In this document: in pieces, positions 1-13,500 of the stretch | Layout of the letters: every line of letters starts with the position of its first letter | How positions within the stretch are numbered: the first letter of the stretch is position 1 | Program-made: the position numbers and the translations under genes | NCBI GenBank assembly: GCA_037903475.1 | Contig: JBAJFG010000364.1 | Span: forward strand, 62,001-126,000 | Origin: Ancylostoma caninum | Taxonomy: Eukaryota; Nematoda; Chromadorea; Rhabditida; Ancylostomatidae | DNA: 64,000 bases | Reading direction: 5' to 3' | Notes under the pieces: model-generated | Told to the model about the DNA's origin: nothing | The model's database searches: none | Seen by the model: the letters and a program-made list of their open reading frames with translations, nothing else

Positions 1-550
1 TTGTGACTGGAGCATCAAATTCTCCATGAGTCTGATAATCTTCGAGATTATGACTCATTCTCCTAGGATGGGATTGTTCGCACTAGTATCTTACTCTATA
101 TAAAGCGCAGACCCCCCCCCATCGCCGCGCGAGGGATGACAGGTCACGCTGTCATTGATCCACTCGCCTCGCCCCACCTCTTTTGCCCGCCGCCACGGGC
201 TCAATTGCGAAAATTGACACGCCCAATGACACGCCCATGTATATGTATGTGTACAACATGGAAATCTTCAATTAGGACGTCCAATTTGCAACGAAAACGG
301 AATATCTTGGATCTTTAAAGCAGAATAGGAGAACCAATGATGAAGCGAGTGTGATTTCGCAATTAGAAACGTGAATCATCCAAATACAGCAGAGTTGTAC
401 GGAAATTTTCACCGCACTCCTTCTAAAGCATTAAGTAGTAATGGCAATTAGAAATTAACGGTCAGGGGAACAAATGGTGCACTCTATGAGCTTAATATTG
501 TGCTTACAAAGTAGGAATAGAACGTTTACGCTGTTTATTCCTGTTAAAAG
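1..550. other. Gene-free left edge
   Basis: I see no coding exon here. There is a run of C at about 112-120 and a small imperfect hairpin near 37-52. If the USP3 gene further right extends this far, this could be intron or upstream sequence, but nothing in it resembles the zinc-finger UBP domain expected at the USP3 N-terminus. Confidence 0.5.
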
Positions 551-3059
551 CAGGTAACGTGGCACACGAGTCCGAGTCAGAGCGCCGCGAAGCGGCGCTC
601 TGACTCGGGGTTCCTTTTTTTTCAGAGTTTACCTAGCCCGGAGGTAACGTGGCACACGAGTCCGAGTCAGAGCGCCGCGAAGCGGCGCTCTGACTCGGGG
701 TTCCTTTTTTTTCAGAGTTTACCTAGCCCGGAGGTAACGTGGCACACGAGTCCGAGTCAGAGCGCCGCGAAGCGGCGCTCTGACTCGGGGTTCCTTTTTT
801 TTCAGAGTTTACCTAGCCCGGAGGTAACGTGGCACACGGGTCCGAGTCAGAGCGCCGCGAAGCGGCGCTCTGCTCGGGGTTCCTTTTTTTTTCAGAGTTT
901 ACCTAGCCCGGAGGTAACGTGGCACACGGTCCGAGTCAGAGCGCCGCGAAGCGGCGCTCTGCTCGGGGTTCCTTTTTTTCAGAGTTTACCTAGCCCGGAG
1001 GTAACGTGGCACACGAGTCCGAGTCAGAGCGCCGCGAAGCGGCGCTCTGACTCGGGGTTCCTTTTTTTTTCAGAGTTTACCTAGCCCGGAGGTAACGTGG
1101 CACACGGTCCGAGTCAGAGCGCCGCGAAGCGGCGCTCTGGACTCGGGGTTCCTTTTTTTTCAGAGTTTACCTAGCCCGGAGGTAACGTGGCACACGGGTC
1201 CGAGTCAGAGCGCCGCGAAGCGGCGCTCTGGCTCGGGGTTCCTTTTTTTTTCAGAGTTTACCTAGCCCGGAGGTAACGTGGCACACGAGTCCGAGTCAGA
1301 GCGCCGCGAAGCGGCGCTCTGACTCGGGGTTCTTTTTTTCAGAGTTTACCTAGCCCGGAGGTAACGTGGCACACGGTCCGAGTCAGAGCGCCGCGAAGCG
1401 GCGCTCTGACTCGGGGTTCCTTTTTTTTCAGAGTTTACCTAGCCCGGAGGTAACGTGGCACACGGGTCCGAGTCAGAGCGCCGCGAAACGGCGCTCTGCT
1501 CGGGGTTTTTTTTTTCAGAGTTTACCTAGCCCGGAGGTAACGTGGCACACGGTCCGAGTCAGAGCGCCGCGAAGCGGCGCTCTGGCTCGGGGTTCCTTTT
1601 TTTCAGAGTTTACCTAGCCCGGAGGTAACGTGGCACACGGGTCCGAGTCAGAGCGCCGCGAAGCGGCGCTCTGGCTACTCGGGGTCTCCTTTTTTTTCAG
1701 AGTTTACCTAGCCCGGAGGTAACGTGGCACACGAGTCCGAGTCAGAGCGCCGCGAAGCGGCGCTCTGCTCGGGGTTCCTTTTTTTCAGAGTTTACCTAGC
1801 CCGGAGGTAACGTGGCACACGGGTCCGAGTCAGAGCGCCGCGAAGCGGCGCAGACTCGGGGTTCTTTTTTTTCAGAGTTTACCTAGCCCGGAGGTAACGT
1901 GGCACACGGGTCCAAGTCAGAGCGCCGCGAAGCGGCGCTCTGACTCGGGGTTCCTTTTTTTTCAGAGTTTACCTAGCCCGGAGGTAACGTGGCACACGGG
2001 TCCGAGTCAGAGCGCCGCGAAGCGGCGCTCTGACTCGGGGTTCTTTTTTTTCAGAGTTTACCTAGCCCGGAGGTAACGTGGCACACGGGTCCGAGTCAGA
2101 GCGCCGCGAAGCGGCGCTCTGGCTCGGGGTTCTTTTTTTTCAGAGTTTACCTAGCCCGGAGGTAACGTGGCACACGGGTCCGAGTCAGAGCGCCGCGAAG
2201 CGGCGCTCTGACTCGGGGTTCCTTTTTTTTCAGAGTTTACCTAGCCCGGAGGTAACGTGGCACACGGGTCCGAGTCAGAGCGCCGCGAAGCGGCGCTCTG
2301 ACTCGGGGTTCCTTTTTTTTCAGAGTTTACCTAGCCCGGAGGTAACGTGGCACACGAGTCCGAGTCAGAGCGCCGCGAAGCGGCGCTCTGACTCGGGGTT
2401 CCTTTTTTTTCAGAGTTTACCTAGCCCGGAGGTAACGTGGCACACGAGTCCGAGTCAGAGCGCCGCGAAGCGGCGCTCTGACTCGGGGTTCCTTTTTTTT
2501 CAGAGTTTACCTAGCCCGGAGGTAACGTGGCACACGAGTCCGAGTCAGAGCGCCGCGAAGCGGCGCTCTGACTCGGGGTTCCTTTTTTTTCAGAGTTTAC
2601 CTAGCCCGGAGGTAACGTGGCGACACGAGAGTTTACCTAGCCCGGAGGTAACGTGGCACACGAGCAGAGCGCCGCGAAGCGGCGCTCTGACTCGGGGTTC
2701 CTTTTTTTTTCAGAGTTTACCTAGCCCGGAGGTAACGTGGCACACGAGTCCGAGTCAGAGCGCCGCGAAGCGGCGCTCTGACTCGGGGTTCCTTTTTTTT
2801 CAGAGTTTACCTAGCCCGGAGGTAACGTGGCACACGAGTCCGTTCCGAGTCAGAGCGCCGCGAAACGGCGCTCTGACTCGGGGTTCCTTTTTTTTCAGAG
2901 TTTACCTAGCCCGGAGGTAACGTGGCACACGAGTCCGAGTCAGAGCGCCGCGAAGCGGCGCTCTGACTCGGGGTTCCTTTTTTTCAGAGTTTACCTAGCC
3001 CGGAGGTAACGTGGCACACGAGTCCGAGTCAGAGCGCCGCGAAGCGGCGCTCTGACTCG
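551..3059. repeat. 90-bp tandem satellite array, about 28 hairpin-bearing copies
   Basis: A unit of about 90 bp repeats head to tail with 29 visible unit starts and 28 hairpin cores. Each unit carries a nearly perfect palindrome with arms GAGTCAGAGCGCCGC around a GAA loop, then a T-rich run ending in CAG, then an 18-nt block (AGTTTACCTAGCCCGGAG), then GTAACG. The T-run/CAG and the G/GTAACG look like a splice acceptor and donor around an 18-nt block. Copies differ mostly in T-run length and in one or two bases at the hairpin edge. One copy near 2611-2647 has lost the hairpin. The array ends abruptly inside a hairpin at 3059. The long open frames through it come from a repeat length divisible by three, not from a protein gene. 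Confidence 0.95.
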
Positions 3060-3153
3060 TTATCAAATACTAAGAGAAACGTTCTCAGTTAAGTTCTAGG
3101 ATTTCCACCTCAGAGAAAAGATAAGGTGCAATAGATATGTTGAAACAATTAGC

Positions 3154-3578
3154 TTAAAGGCAGTGTGTCACCTCGTATTCGTGTCTGCGCTTTTGCCAGA
3201 TTCTGAATCTCCTCGACACGCTGAATCCAACAGTATACCTAAAATGTAACAAAAAGATCTTTAAACCCTACTTTAAAACGTTTTTCGGGAAGGGTATTGT
3301 AACAGTTTGTCGAGCCGAGTGGTCGCGTGAAGCCGTTGATCTTATCGATCGGACACGTCTGGACGTGTTGGCCAATGCTGCAGGCGTGGCGGGCAGCCAG
3401 CACATTCACGGACCGCTCCGCCCAGGTGGTCCGTGAACTGCACTTTTGGACCCTCCGGAAACGGGGTTTTCGTCATTTTTATGAGCTTTGACGTACATCT
3501 TTGGAATTAGCGTGACAAGGAGGTCTGGATTCTGCTGGTATTTTCAGCTGACGGAACGAGGTGACACACTGCCTTTAA
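3154..3578. mobile_element. TTAA-flanked MITE with 19-bp terminal inverted repeats
   Basis: The element runs from 3158 to 3574. It starts with AGGCAGTGTGTCACCTCGT and ends with the exact reverse complement. A TTAA lies directly outside each end (3154-3157 and 3575-3578). TTAA target duplications are typical of piggyBac-type transposition. The interior of about 380 bp has no transposase frame, so this is a non-autonomous element. A larger element at 57068-57529 has the same TTAA/AGGCAG end structure. Confidence 0.8.
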
Positions 3579-4505
3579 GGAGGCATGGAAAGACGTTGTG
3601 TTCACTTGGGTGCGGGTCCTTAGTTACCCGTCGCATCTGGCACGAAGGGAAGCGAACACGCTTCGCAGTTAAGGTCAGCACTAAGACATCAATGTAGTGC
3701 CCTAATTTTGGTAGCGATTTCTATGATAGAGTGATAAAATTGTTTTTGGCCACTTTTTCGTATGAACAACTGTTTAACGAAACGAAATTACTGAACGAAT
3801 TCACTTAAAAAATACTTTGAAGAACCTCTCCCTTATTTTTGACCATTATCGATGATAAATCCTCTTAAATTTCATTTTCCTTTCTGAAGCCCCGATATCA
3901 CCAATTCGATATCACCAATTCGCATTTAATGGGAAGGGCTTGAAGTGCTCTGAGAACCCAAAGATAAATCTGAGCATAAGGATATTTGGTGTGATCCGTC
4001 TATTCCACAGGCCTCGCTCCGGCTGCACCTAACATCTCGGGTAACCAAGTGCCGCCTCCCTGTTCACTTCCTTACCTCTCAACTATGTTCAGATTTTTTT
4101 TGGTGCTGCGTCTACACTTTGTGATAGATCGTTTCATGTTGCGTCGGGGGCTCGTCGTTGGGCGGCTCTTAATAGAAGAAAACACCAGTTTTACTTTTTT
4201 TCGACTAAAGTAATAAATAGCACTGTATTCACTGTAGAGATGATTTCTGTAAGGTTTGCAGGTTACAGAAAAGGCTGTAAGAGATCTCCTTATATAATAA
4301 AATGCGAAGCACATCTGCTTAAATGAATCATAAATCATAAATGAAGGGGATCACCGATAAACCATGCGCCATTTATTTGGAAGTAACATCTATGACTTCG
4401 CAATTTTTGAACACTATAACTCACTATTCATTTCCAATGATAGTTAAAAATGAATGTTTGTTGCCCTTCTGGTATGAATGCATTGGTTGAAAGGACCGTA
4501 TTTAG
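3579..4505. other. Non-coding stretch upstream of the first visible USP3 exon
   Basis: No coding exon is recognisable. There is a short tandem duplication of a 14-bp unit (GATATCACCAATTC) near 3894-3922. The final bases (GTATTTAG at 4498-4505) form the acceptor used by the first visible USP3 exon. Confidence 0.5.
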
Positions 4506-7500
4506 CAGAGCTTCACTCTGTCCCCGTCGAGTTCTCCGTCACCTAGCCTTGATCCCGACTATGTTGTTGGAAAACAAGCTCGTATTCGACCAGAACTCCG
4601 AGGCTTGAAGAACCTTGGCAATACGTGCTTTATGAATTCGGTGATCCAAGCGCTGAAGTAAGCGTTGCAGTGCTTTCGAGCAAATGATGTGGTCTACGTA
4701 TGAGCTGTTGAGTTTAGCACAACTGACGTATTTCGTGGATATCTGACGCAGCTTCCCCTGCTGCAACCAGACGATGAGGACAACGATGAACATCAGCCGT
4801 TAGCCAGTCCGCGATATAACACGAGACGTGCTGCATCTGCTGTAAATACGCCAACCTCAACAGCATCAACCTCAACTCCAACGTGAGGGTTTCTCACTTT
4901 TTGCGCTTGGATCGCCCTTAATGAGGAACCAAAGAAAATTGCGAAAAGTATTCAAAGAAGGAGTAGAATATTTTTGATTCTTCTAACAAGTGCAGTATCA
5001 AAGATCTCGACTACTTTCTCGTGGAAGTCTTCCACTAGACCCCATTTCAGTAAATGAAAGGTTTAAAAAAATTGTCGCCGATATCTCCATGGAATTCCCT
5101 TCAGAGTACTTGCTGAAGAATTGCGCAAGGTTCTAATCAGGCTGGGTGACATGGGCTGTGATCAAGCCGTCTCTCCTGATGAGTTCTTTCAGTCGGTTTG
5201 GAAAATCTCGCCTAGATTCAGGTTCGTTTGTACAACATATAGCGAATACAGTGCACTTTAGTAGAATTGCAGTTGCAGAGGGTACCATCAGCAAGATGCT
5301 CACGAGTTCCTACGATGCACCATGGATAGGCTTCACTCTGAGCTAAGGCGATGTCGTATTCCGGAATCTGTAGATCAGTGGCTTGCTGCTGTGTGTGGTG
5401 GCAGCGAATCGCCGAATGGTTCGGCGGTCACGACCTTGTTCGAGGGCTCCCTGCAAAGTCAAGTTGTGTGTCTGACATGTCACACTGCTAGCAACAAGCA
5501 CGACCCATTCTTAGGTGAGCAGAATCATTATTATTTGCGGTTATGGACAAGATGCTCGTGGAGGAGCCTTACAGCATTGCTGTTCTTCTTTGAAAGGACA
5601 CATTAGCATGGGAAAACAGTTCACGTTAAACTTCGTGGAATGCGAAACATCTGCCACATAAGCCACTACGAGGCATATGTGGTAGGTGTCTCGATTTCCA
5701 ACGGATACCTTCTCTAAGCTATCTCTACCATCAGGTCAAAAACGGTCTTATTATCTTTAGTAATTTTAAGAGAAATAACTCTCATTCAGAAGTCATCACT
5801 TCCAGAAAATTCTACTTTACAAAAATCTCGAAAGCGAAAACGATGTTGAACGCTGTCTAAAGGCATCGCCTCTTTCGAATTAAACCTTTCCCTTGTATGC
5901 GTTTTTGAACTGCCGAACTGTGGGTATACTCTAACTAGGTTTTCGGTTTGCAGCGAAGCGGTGTCTCAAATGCAGTTAGATGAGTTCCATAGGTTTGCAA
6001 CCGAAATTAAAATTGGAGGGGACTCATCGATTGCTTGGCGCATATTGCCTATCTTGTTGCTACCTTTTTCAATCGTTTCCCACTCAATTGTTCCACTCCG
6101 CTTCTTATGTGAAACTGTGAATAATGCACACTGAGAGTAAAAACTGTTTTGGAAGCTACCTGAGATATAGGTATATCTTTCTTTTAGATACAGTTGTGTG
6201 ACTTTGAAATTTTTGGCCTACTCCCTTCTGAAAAATTTTCAACACAAAATGTGCCACATAAATTCATGACAGCGAACATACATATCTAATGAGATTGGAA
6301 ATAAGCTGGAGAAATGAGAAGTACAAAAACAATGTCTTGTGAATTCACATGCATTGTGCACTTTGCCACCAACGGGCTTGGTGGAGATTTGCAGGTGTTT
6401 GTGCTGTGGGAGAATTCCTGCTCTCCTACTGCAGTAAGATTGGCAGTAGCCCTTCTGTGAACCACTTAAGGGCAGGTCCCACTTCATTTATATCTGATAA
6501 TCCTTGTGTGATTAGAATTGTTTGGAAGTGCTGGTCACAGTGGTGGCGTGGTTTTCTGTAATAATCCCAAAAAAGAAACCGTTTTTAGATGCTTATAATG
6601 CGGAAAGTTAAGGTAGCGCATCTATGGCAGTAGGAGACATCTGCCACAACGCTCCTGTGAGAACCGAGAGTCGCATTTTTTCCAGCATCCCTAGCGGCGA
6701 TTGTTATAGGAACGTATGTGGCAGATGCCCCCGATTCCTGTAAATGCTGTCCCTAACTCAATTCTGAATGAGAGACTAAGAGGTGTTTTATTTATTCATT
6801 TTTTGCTCTTTTTTTTTTGGGGGGGGGGGGAGAAGTTATCCGCATTAGGATTTCATGAACAAAAAAAAACTTGGATGCCGCTTTCATCTCTCCACTTGTG
6901 GAATGATTTTATTCCTGGATTTTAGTGCTGTAATTTGAGGGGATAATTCTCTTCGCTGCTCTGTAGAGCTAATACTGCTGGCATTATGCTCAAGTCCGTT
7001 CGAGGACGTAACTTTTTTTTCAAGGAGCCTAGATAATGGAATTTACAAAGAAGAAGATGTAGAAGTATGCGTGAGTCTAGAGAAATTAAATCCCACATCT
7101 GGCTGCAGTGTTTGTGCAGTATTCACTTGTTTCTGGGGACTTTGAAGTTATAAATACAAAGCTGAGTTCTTTGCTAATAAATTAAATAGGTATGATCTTG
7201 TGTCTAATTGTGTATAAGGCATCTTCTCCTTGCTAATTCCCGCAACATTTTTTTCTCTGGATTAGCAAGATGGAAACATCTGCCTTGCTCCTCTTCCAGA
7301 GAAACGATGACTTTGAGAGTAATTTAGAAATACCAAGTCATCCTATCGAACTTTGTCGGAACATTCTTCGCCTTTGTGAACATCAATTGGAGCGCTATGA
7401 TGATGTGATTGAACCATTGGCGGCAGCAGAGTAGGCATTTGCTACTGTGCAACCCGTGCTCCTTGCGAAATTGGCTCCATCTTGAAATTATTTCGTTATT

Positions 7501-10500
7501 GGAACACGCCAGGAAATTTCCGTGTAGTGCACTGGCAAGAGGCACCACAGCTGCGGACAGGATCGATGGGTTGATCCCATCTCCAAGCCAACCAAGACTC
7601 CCAACCTTTAGTAGTCGGAAAACTGAGCAGAGTCTCGGGTAATGGAGCGCTGATTTGGTACATCGGGCGCTCCTCAAGTCATCATATAGCGCAAGTGCAT
7701 ATTCAAGTGCTTCTATGATTCTGAATTGTAGTAGAATGTGTGGCACATTTCAAGGGACTGGTTAGCACCGTCCACCCTATCCCTGGTCCTTTCATCCTTA
7801 TGTTAATTTTTCCAGATTTATCTCTGGATATTTTTGTTCCGGCTGCAAATGGAAGAGCGAGCAACGTGCGGCTATCAGAATGCATCAAGCGATTTTTCGC
7901 GAAAGAAGAGTTAGATCACTGCGAGCAATACATGTGCAGCAACTGCAAGGATAAGCGACCTTCCACCAAACAGCTATTCCTCCGTGTTCTGCCTAATGTG
8001 AGTGGACAGTGTGTTCTCTTGTTATGTTCTATGTAAAGTTTGCCTCTGTCCAGGTGTTGTGCCTCCATCTGAAGCGATTCCGGTGGTCGCACATTAACCG
8101 AGGCAAGCTTGATAACATGGTGGACTTCCCGTTGAATGGCTTGGATATTACACCATTTATGGCGCAGGTTGGTTTAATGCGCGTTGTTTTAGAAGCATGC
8201 TTGGTAGCTCTTCTTCGAATACCCTCGCACATTGTTTTTCTGCTTAACCTTATCTTACTAGCGATTTCTGGTTCAGTGCACTGCTTCTCGCGTTGCTGAA
8301 CATTCCGGAAGTGTCACATTCGACTTGACTTCAGTCGTTGTCCACCATGGGTCTGGGTATGTACTGGTTTTTGTTTCCTTTCCAAAACGATTTCCTGCGG
8401 AACGAATCAAGTAGTATCTTTCACATCTCGCCGAGAGATCCGCAAACTCTTCGATCTTTTCTGTCCTTATCCTTCTAAGCGGATAGAAACATTCCACTAG
8501 CCTAGGGCGTGCACGAATCTTTCCAAGTTGTCCGACTGGGACTTGCCTCGTCATTGCAGGCGTTTTGAATGTTTCATTATAGTATTCCCAAAGTGTTCTC
8601 GCCTAATCAGTGGAAGAGACAAAATGATAGGCAAATTATATTTTTTGAATAAATGTGTCCAATGCGGCATCACTTTCTGCTATGAACGAGAGCAACAGTT
8701 TTCTAATTTTCACTAATTTCTTCACTTGTTCAGCGTAGTGGTTGCACAATTCACCCGCACTTTAACAAATTAAATTCTGTTGCTTTCGAGACATTGGTCT
8801 TATTCCAATTCTGGCTAAATCCCATTCTATTATGCTCGGTACTGCCAACTTAGTTGTTGATGTGGCTGTCACGGTTGTGGAGTTTTGTGCGTCACCAGTT
8901 GGTTGTGGCCATGCTGTGCGGTTGGTCAATTAGTCCGACTGACCAATCACAGAGCTAGCTGGCACAGCCCTTCTCAGAAACGCTCCACATCCAGCTCTCG
9001 AACTGGTAATACACAGCTCAAGAGAAGAGTTGGAGGAAGGGGGAGGGGGTGAACGAGAAAGAAAAGTTCGCTAAATGCGAATTCGAAACTTAGGATGAAG
9101 AGGCGAAATAGGTAAAATAGATGAATTTATTTTCAAATGAAGCTAAAGCACTTGTACGCACTAAAATCGAACTGATAGCCTACGAGGTTATATGTTATCG
9201 TCAGAGCAAGAATAGGTCAGCATTCTCGGATTTTAGGAGAGTATGCTTTCGACTTCAAGAAGTTCACGGAGGCTACATTATATTGACAGCTTCATGATTG
9301 TGAGAAAACTCAGATTGCTCTCCCATCCTCGCCCATCCCGTCCCTATCCTTGAAACTAATAGCAACTATATTCTAAATGCCAAAAACTTAAGTGTAGTTG
9401 TGTTTACATCCGTCTCTAAGTAATTCAACCTGTTGTAAATAAATGCGATATAGCTACAGTGTCATGCTGGCTAACTCGTTGTAAATGGTCTTTTTTTTTG
9501 TCGAGAGCCGAGTAGATTTCGTAGGCGTTTTTTTTTGGAGAGGCGTTCTTGAATCTGCGGTTCTTGTTTATACTCTGTACAGGAGTATAAACAAAAAGCG
9601 CAGATTTAGAAACACCCTCCAGGAAAGCTATCGCCTACAGCTACCACGAAGTTTGCGGGACTCACATCAGATTCATGCACGTTTTGAACTTGTAGCTGCT
9701 TAGCTGTGCAGCAGACTTTTGTTTAGTGTTCGGAAATTGTATTTTTCTAATCAACTTATTCTGTTGTGCAACCACGGTGTAGTTGTGGTTTTGTGGAATT
9801 TCCTCGGGCAACTTATTTAATTATAGAGGCACTCTCCTCTGTTTCCAGAAATCTTCTTGGCTCTGTTTTCGAAAAGATTTCTGGGTTCTCTCTTGGTAAT
9901 ATGCTAATATTTTTTTCCTTCACTGTGGGGAGCATGCATGAAATACTAGACGAACAATAATTGTAAGTAAACATTCTGGTTTTGCAGAAATGCGATTCCT
10001 CTCGAAGCTCGAAACTACTGGTCTTGACTTGGATGCGAAGTCATTGTTACTCATTTTCCACAACATTTCAGCTTAATGCGAATTTCCTATCCTCACCTTT
10101 AGCTCACTTTCTTGACTCTGGTGTGATTTTCTCGTTTTTTGGTTGTTGGGTAAACGAATTCAGCGAATCATCTCCTTCCTTTCCCCGGTTCGCTGTGATG
10201 TCAGCTTCACTTTTTTGGTGTCTGGAAATTCCCACCCCCAATAGAATTTGGTTTGGACCGTAATTTCCATCCTCTAATCGGATTCTGTTTCGGACGTAGA
10301 GTCCATTAGACCTTTGGATTCTCTTGTCTTGCTAGAAATACGAATTATATGACTGGATTTTTTTCCGGGCACAGTGAAAATGAATAAGCCAACGTGGAAG
10401 ATAGTGACTGAGATAGGTGAAGTGAAAGGATTAAAGTGCAAATGAATATTTAATGGTGTACTATTAGAGACAACGCTTCCTTTGCAGAAGTTAGTATACA

Positions 10501-13500
10501 TATTGAGAGAGAACTTAATAAAATTGGGTGAAGCGTAGGCACTGGAGGCACCACCGCAACGTACACAATGAATGATCCGAGCCCCATCCGGGGCCAACCA
10601 AGCCCTCTATCTCTCTGGTATCACTAAAACCCTGGAGAGACATGGGACTTGGAACCAGGTTCGTCTGGCCGGATAAAGCTAACTATTAGGTTATTACATA
10701 AGTTTCCGCTGTTTTCGCATATACATTTTTAAAGGCTCCTAATAAATGAATACCGATTAGATTTCTCGCAAATCTAGATACCATTTTAAAGCGCATGATC
10801 TCGCGAACATTCGGCATTGTGAACCATATTTCTCCGTCCTGTTTTGAAAATGTAATTAATTTTGGAGTGAATCCTTCAAGAATGTAAATTTGGTAGCAGC
10901 ACTTGCACGGATAATAAGTGGACTATAAAGTTGCATGATTCTAACCGAATTATTCCTATTCACCTGATACTTTCTCTCCACATTTTATTGTCGAGCAGTC
11001 TCAAGCAGACGCAACAATCTTGGTAACCCAAAATTTTAACTATGCAGTTTTTCTCTCCGGAATTGGAGCGAATTGGAGTGGGATTTTTTCTACTGTGATT
11101 GGAAACATCAACCATTTCAGAACAGTAATCGGTAGTATTTTATGTGAAGTTTTAAGCGTGCAGTGGAAATCACACCACTTTGCCAAATTGTGTCGGGCAC
11201 CTTAATTTTGTCAGTCGAACTCTCTGAAAAGGTGAAGAACATGCAGAGGAATTCTTAATCACGCATTATATACCACAAATCTGGCTCTAACAGAGCGCCG
11301 TTTACCAGATCACAAGATTGTCTATTATGCGAGAACCGATTTGCCAAAGTCAGTGACCTCCAGCACTGCCCGACTCAATACTTTGCCTCGTAGTCCATAT
11401 ATTTTTCGACCACTGGAGTCGGGCTCTTGCTGTGAAAACGGCAAAAGTCCAGCGACTGTTGTTGTGCATGCCTCGATTGTCACTTACTGTTACTCGATAT
11501 TTTATAAAAGTTTTGTCAAAAATTTCAAAACAGCGGAAATTTGTGTAACAATCTAATAGTAACATCGTAATTCCTCCCCTTCTTCATTACCCATCTCCCT
11601 ACAGTCATTGTACAGCGTATATTGGTTCTGAACTGAATTCGAACAAGGTAATGTTTATAGTATTGTTAGCGCACAGCTCATAAGTCTTTAACCCTTTGAC
11701 TACCAAGTCGCTCATCGATGAACCCCGCTCCTCTTTGGTGATATAGTTCGGTTCATCGTTGTACCTCACCATTATGGTTTATTTATAGGGTGTTAGCCTT
11801 AACATACTTGTCAGTCAATGTGGTAACAAATCAAAAACTGATGATTGGAAAGGGTGCGGTCCTCAGCAGGTAAAAATTGGCAGGCTTTAGCGACTCATGG
11901 CGGAGGGCGGGATATACCCCTATTTCTTGCTGCCTGCTTTCTCTTCATGGCTGCAGGGTCTATTTATGCTGCAACCAGAGAACTTATGAACATGTCCAAA
12001 ATAGAGATGAAATTCTTCTTCCAAGTTTGCTTTACAAACACTGAATGATACATTGATTCGTTGAGTCGAGTGAGTAGGCTTGGAGCATGACCTGCTGCGA
12101 ATTGCTGAGAAGCCACGCTGCAATCTGTCCTGAGAAGTCCTCATCCTCAGTATGAGCTCATAGTTACCTTGTAGGTCTTAAATTTCAGCTCTAGAGCATA
12201 TATAAGTTGTTTGCTTTACTCTTTATCCTGCTTATAGAAAGATTTGACAACGAAGTGACTAGCAGCGTTTCGTAATGATTTTTTCGGACAGCGACGAGCC
12301 GCGGCCGAAATGCAATTTCGGATTCTCATTTGTTGTCTTTTGAAGTTGCTCGTCGCGAAACGGCCGTCAGCAAGCGTTTCGATTAATGGCGGCTTGATAG
12401 GCCGTGCTAGGTATTCGCGTTAGCGCAACTATAATTTTCCCATTAAGTCGCTTGGTCTTGAATGGCGGCCTCCCACTCATCTAATACTAATGGTAGTTGT
12501 CCGCCTACATCAAGTTTTTGGCGCTTTTTTGGAAAGAATTGGTGTCTACGGCACGTTCAGTCCCTGGCTTCCGTGAAATGAGCTGCAATTTCTTTGTTAC
12601 AAGAGAAGGTCATGGTACTGGGAGCACCATCTGCAACTCAGCTGTTGTGTGGGTGCAGCCGTCTGTAAGGTCATACTAGCAGACGTCTTTGACGAGTTCG
12701 GATGTGGGATGGGGTCAGGATGGCTTTTGCACGGCTATTGTATCGAGCCCAAAAAATATAGAGAAAACTCATAACGGGGATTGCCGAGTTTCTCGTTGTT
12801 CTTGAATTGTACACATAGCAGCTAGCTTCGTGGCGAATCATAGGACACCAGCGCTACTTCCAAAGCTATGAGGTTCAGTGTTATGCTTTGTGGACCATTT
12901 TTAACTTATTTAGGATATGAAGGTAAGGTACAAAAGTGAAGAAGGGAAAGAGATATCACTAAATGAACTACCTAAATTTGTACGTAAGTAGCAATTTGCT
13001 TGACTGAAGAAGTTTGTGTGCATTTGTCGGTGCCGGACGCAGGAGTGGCAGCCACCAAGATCGGGGAGGAGGGGGGGGGGGGGGTGTGGGAAGAAGTAGC
13101 AACTCCGCCACACCATGGACCTGGATGAAATAATGATGATACCAAAAGTATTAATTTTAATATTCAATGATAAAGAATAAATAATAAAAATAATAAAATT
13201 AAAGGATTAAAAATAGACTAGTGGAAATGGCCCTTGCCCCTGCGTTCACCACTGGCCTTTATAATTCAGAACTCTCCTTCCTGTCCATCTCCGTTATCCT
13301 GCGCCCGTACTCCACATGAAGTACAGCAGTATGCATTTGTCGCCCCAACTGCATCGATTCTGATAGGTATCGACTATGAATGGTTCGTGGAATGCGGGAA
13401 ATGCCCCGCCCAAAATCGATAGGTATCGGAATCGCTGTCAGTGCCTGCTGCGCAGGTTGCTGTATTCTACGTGGAGTATAGTGGCAGCCTTCTTGCGGGT

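Noticed and set aside
2078..2920. 280-codon open frame (and similar ones at 1366-1617 and 2827-3009)
   Set aside because: They run through the 90-bp satellite and stay open only because the unit length is a multiple of three. Neighbouring copies with a different T-run length break the frame.
551..3059. Array as a spliced-leader RNA gene cluster
   Set aside because: The 18-nt block before GTAACG loosely recalls a leader, but it is shorter than known nematode leaders (22 nt) and no Sm-binding site is present in the unit.
551..3059. Array as a CRISPR
   Set aside because: There are no unique spacers; the whole unit is repeated, and the window is eukaryotic.
3300..3450. GC-rich segment that might be an exon
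   Set aside because: It lies entirely inside the TTAA-flanked MITE and has its own inverted pieces (GGACCGC / GCGGTCC type).
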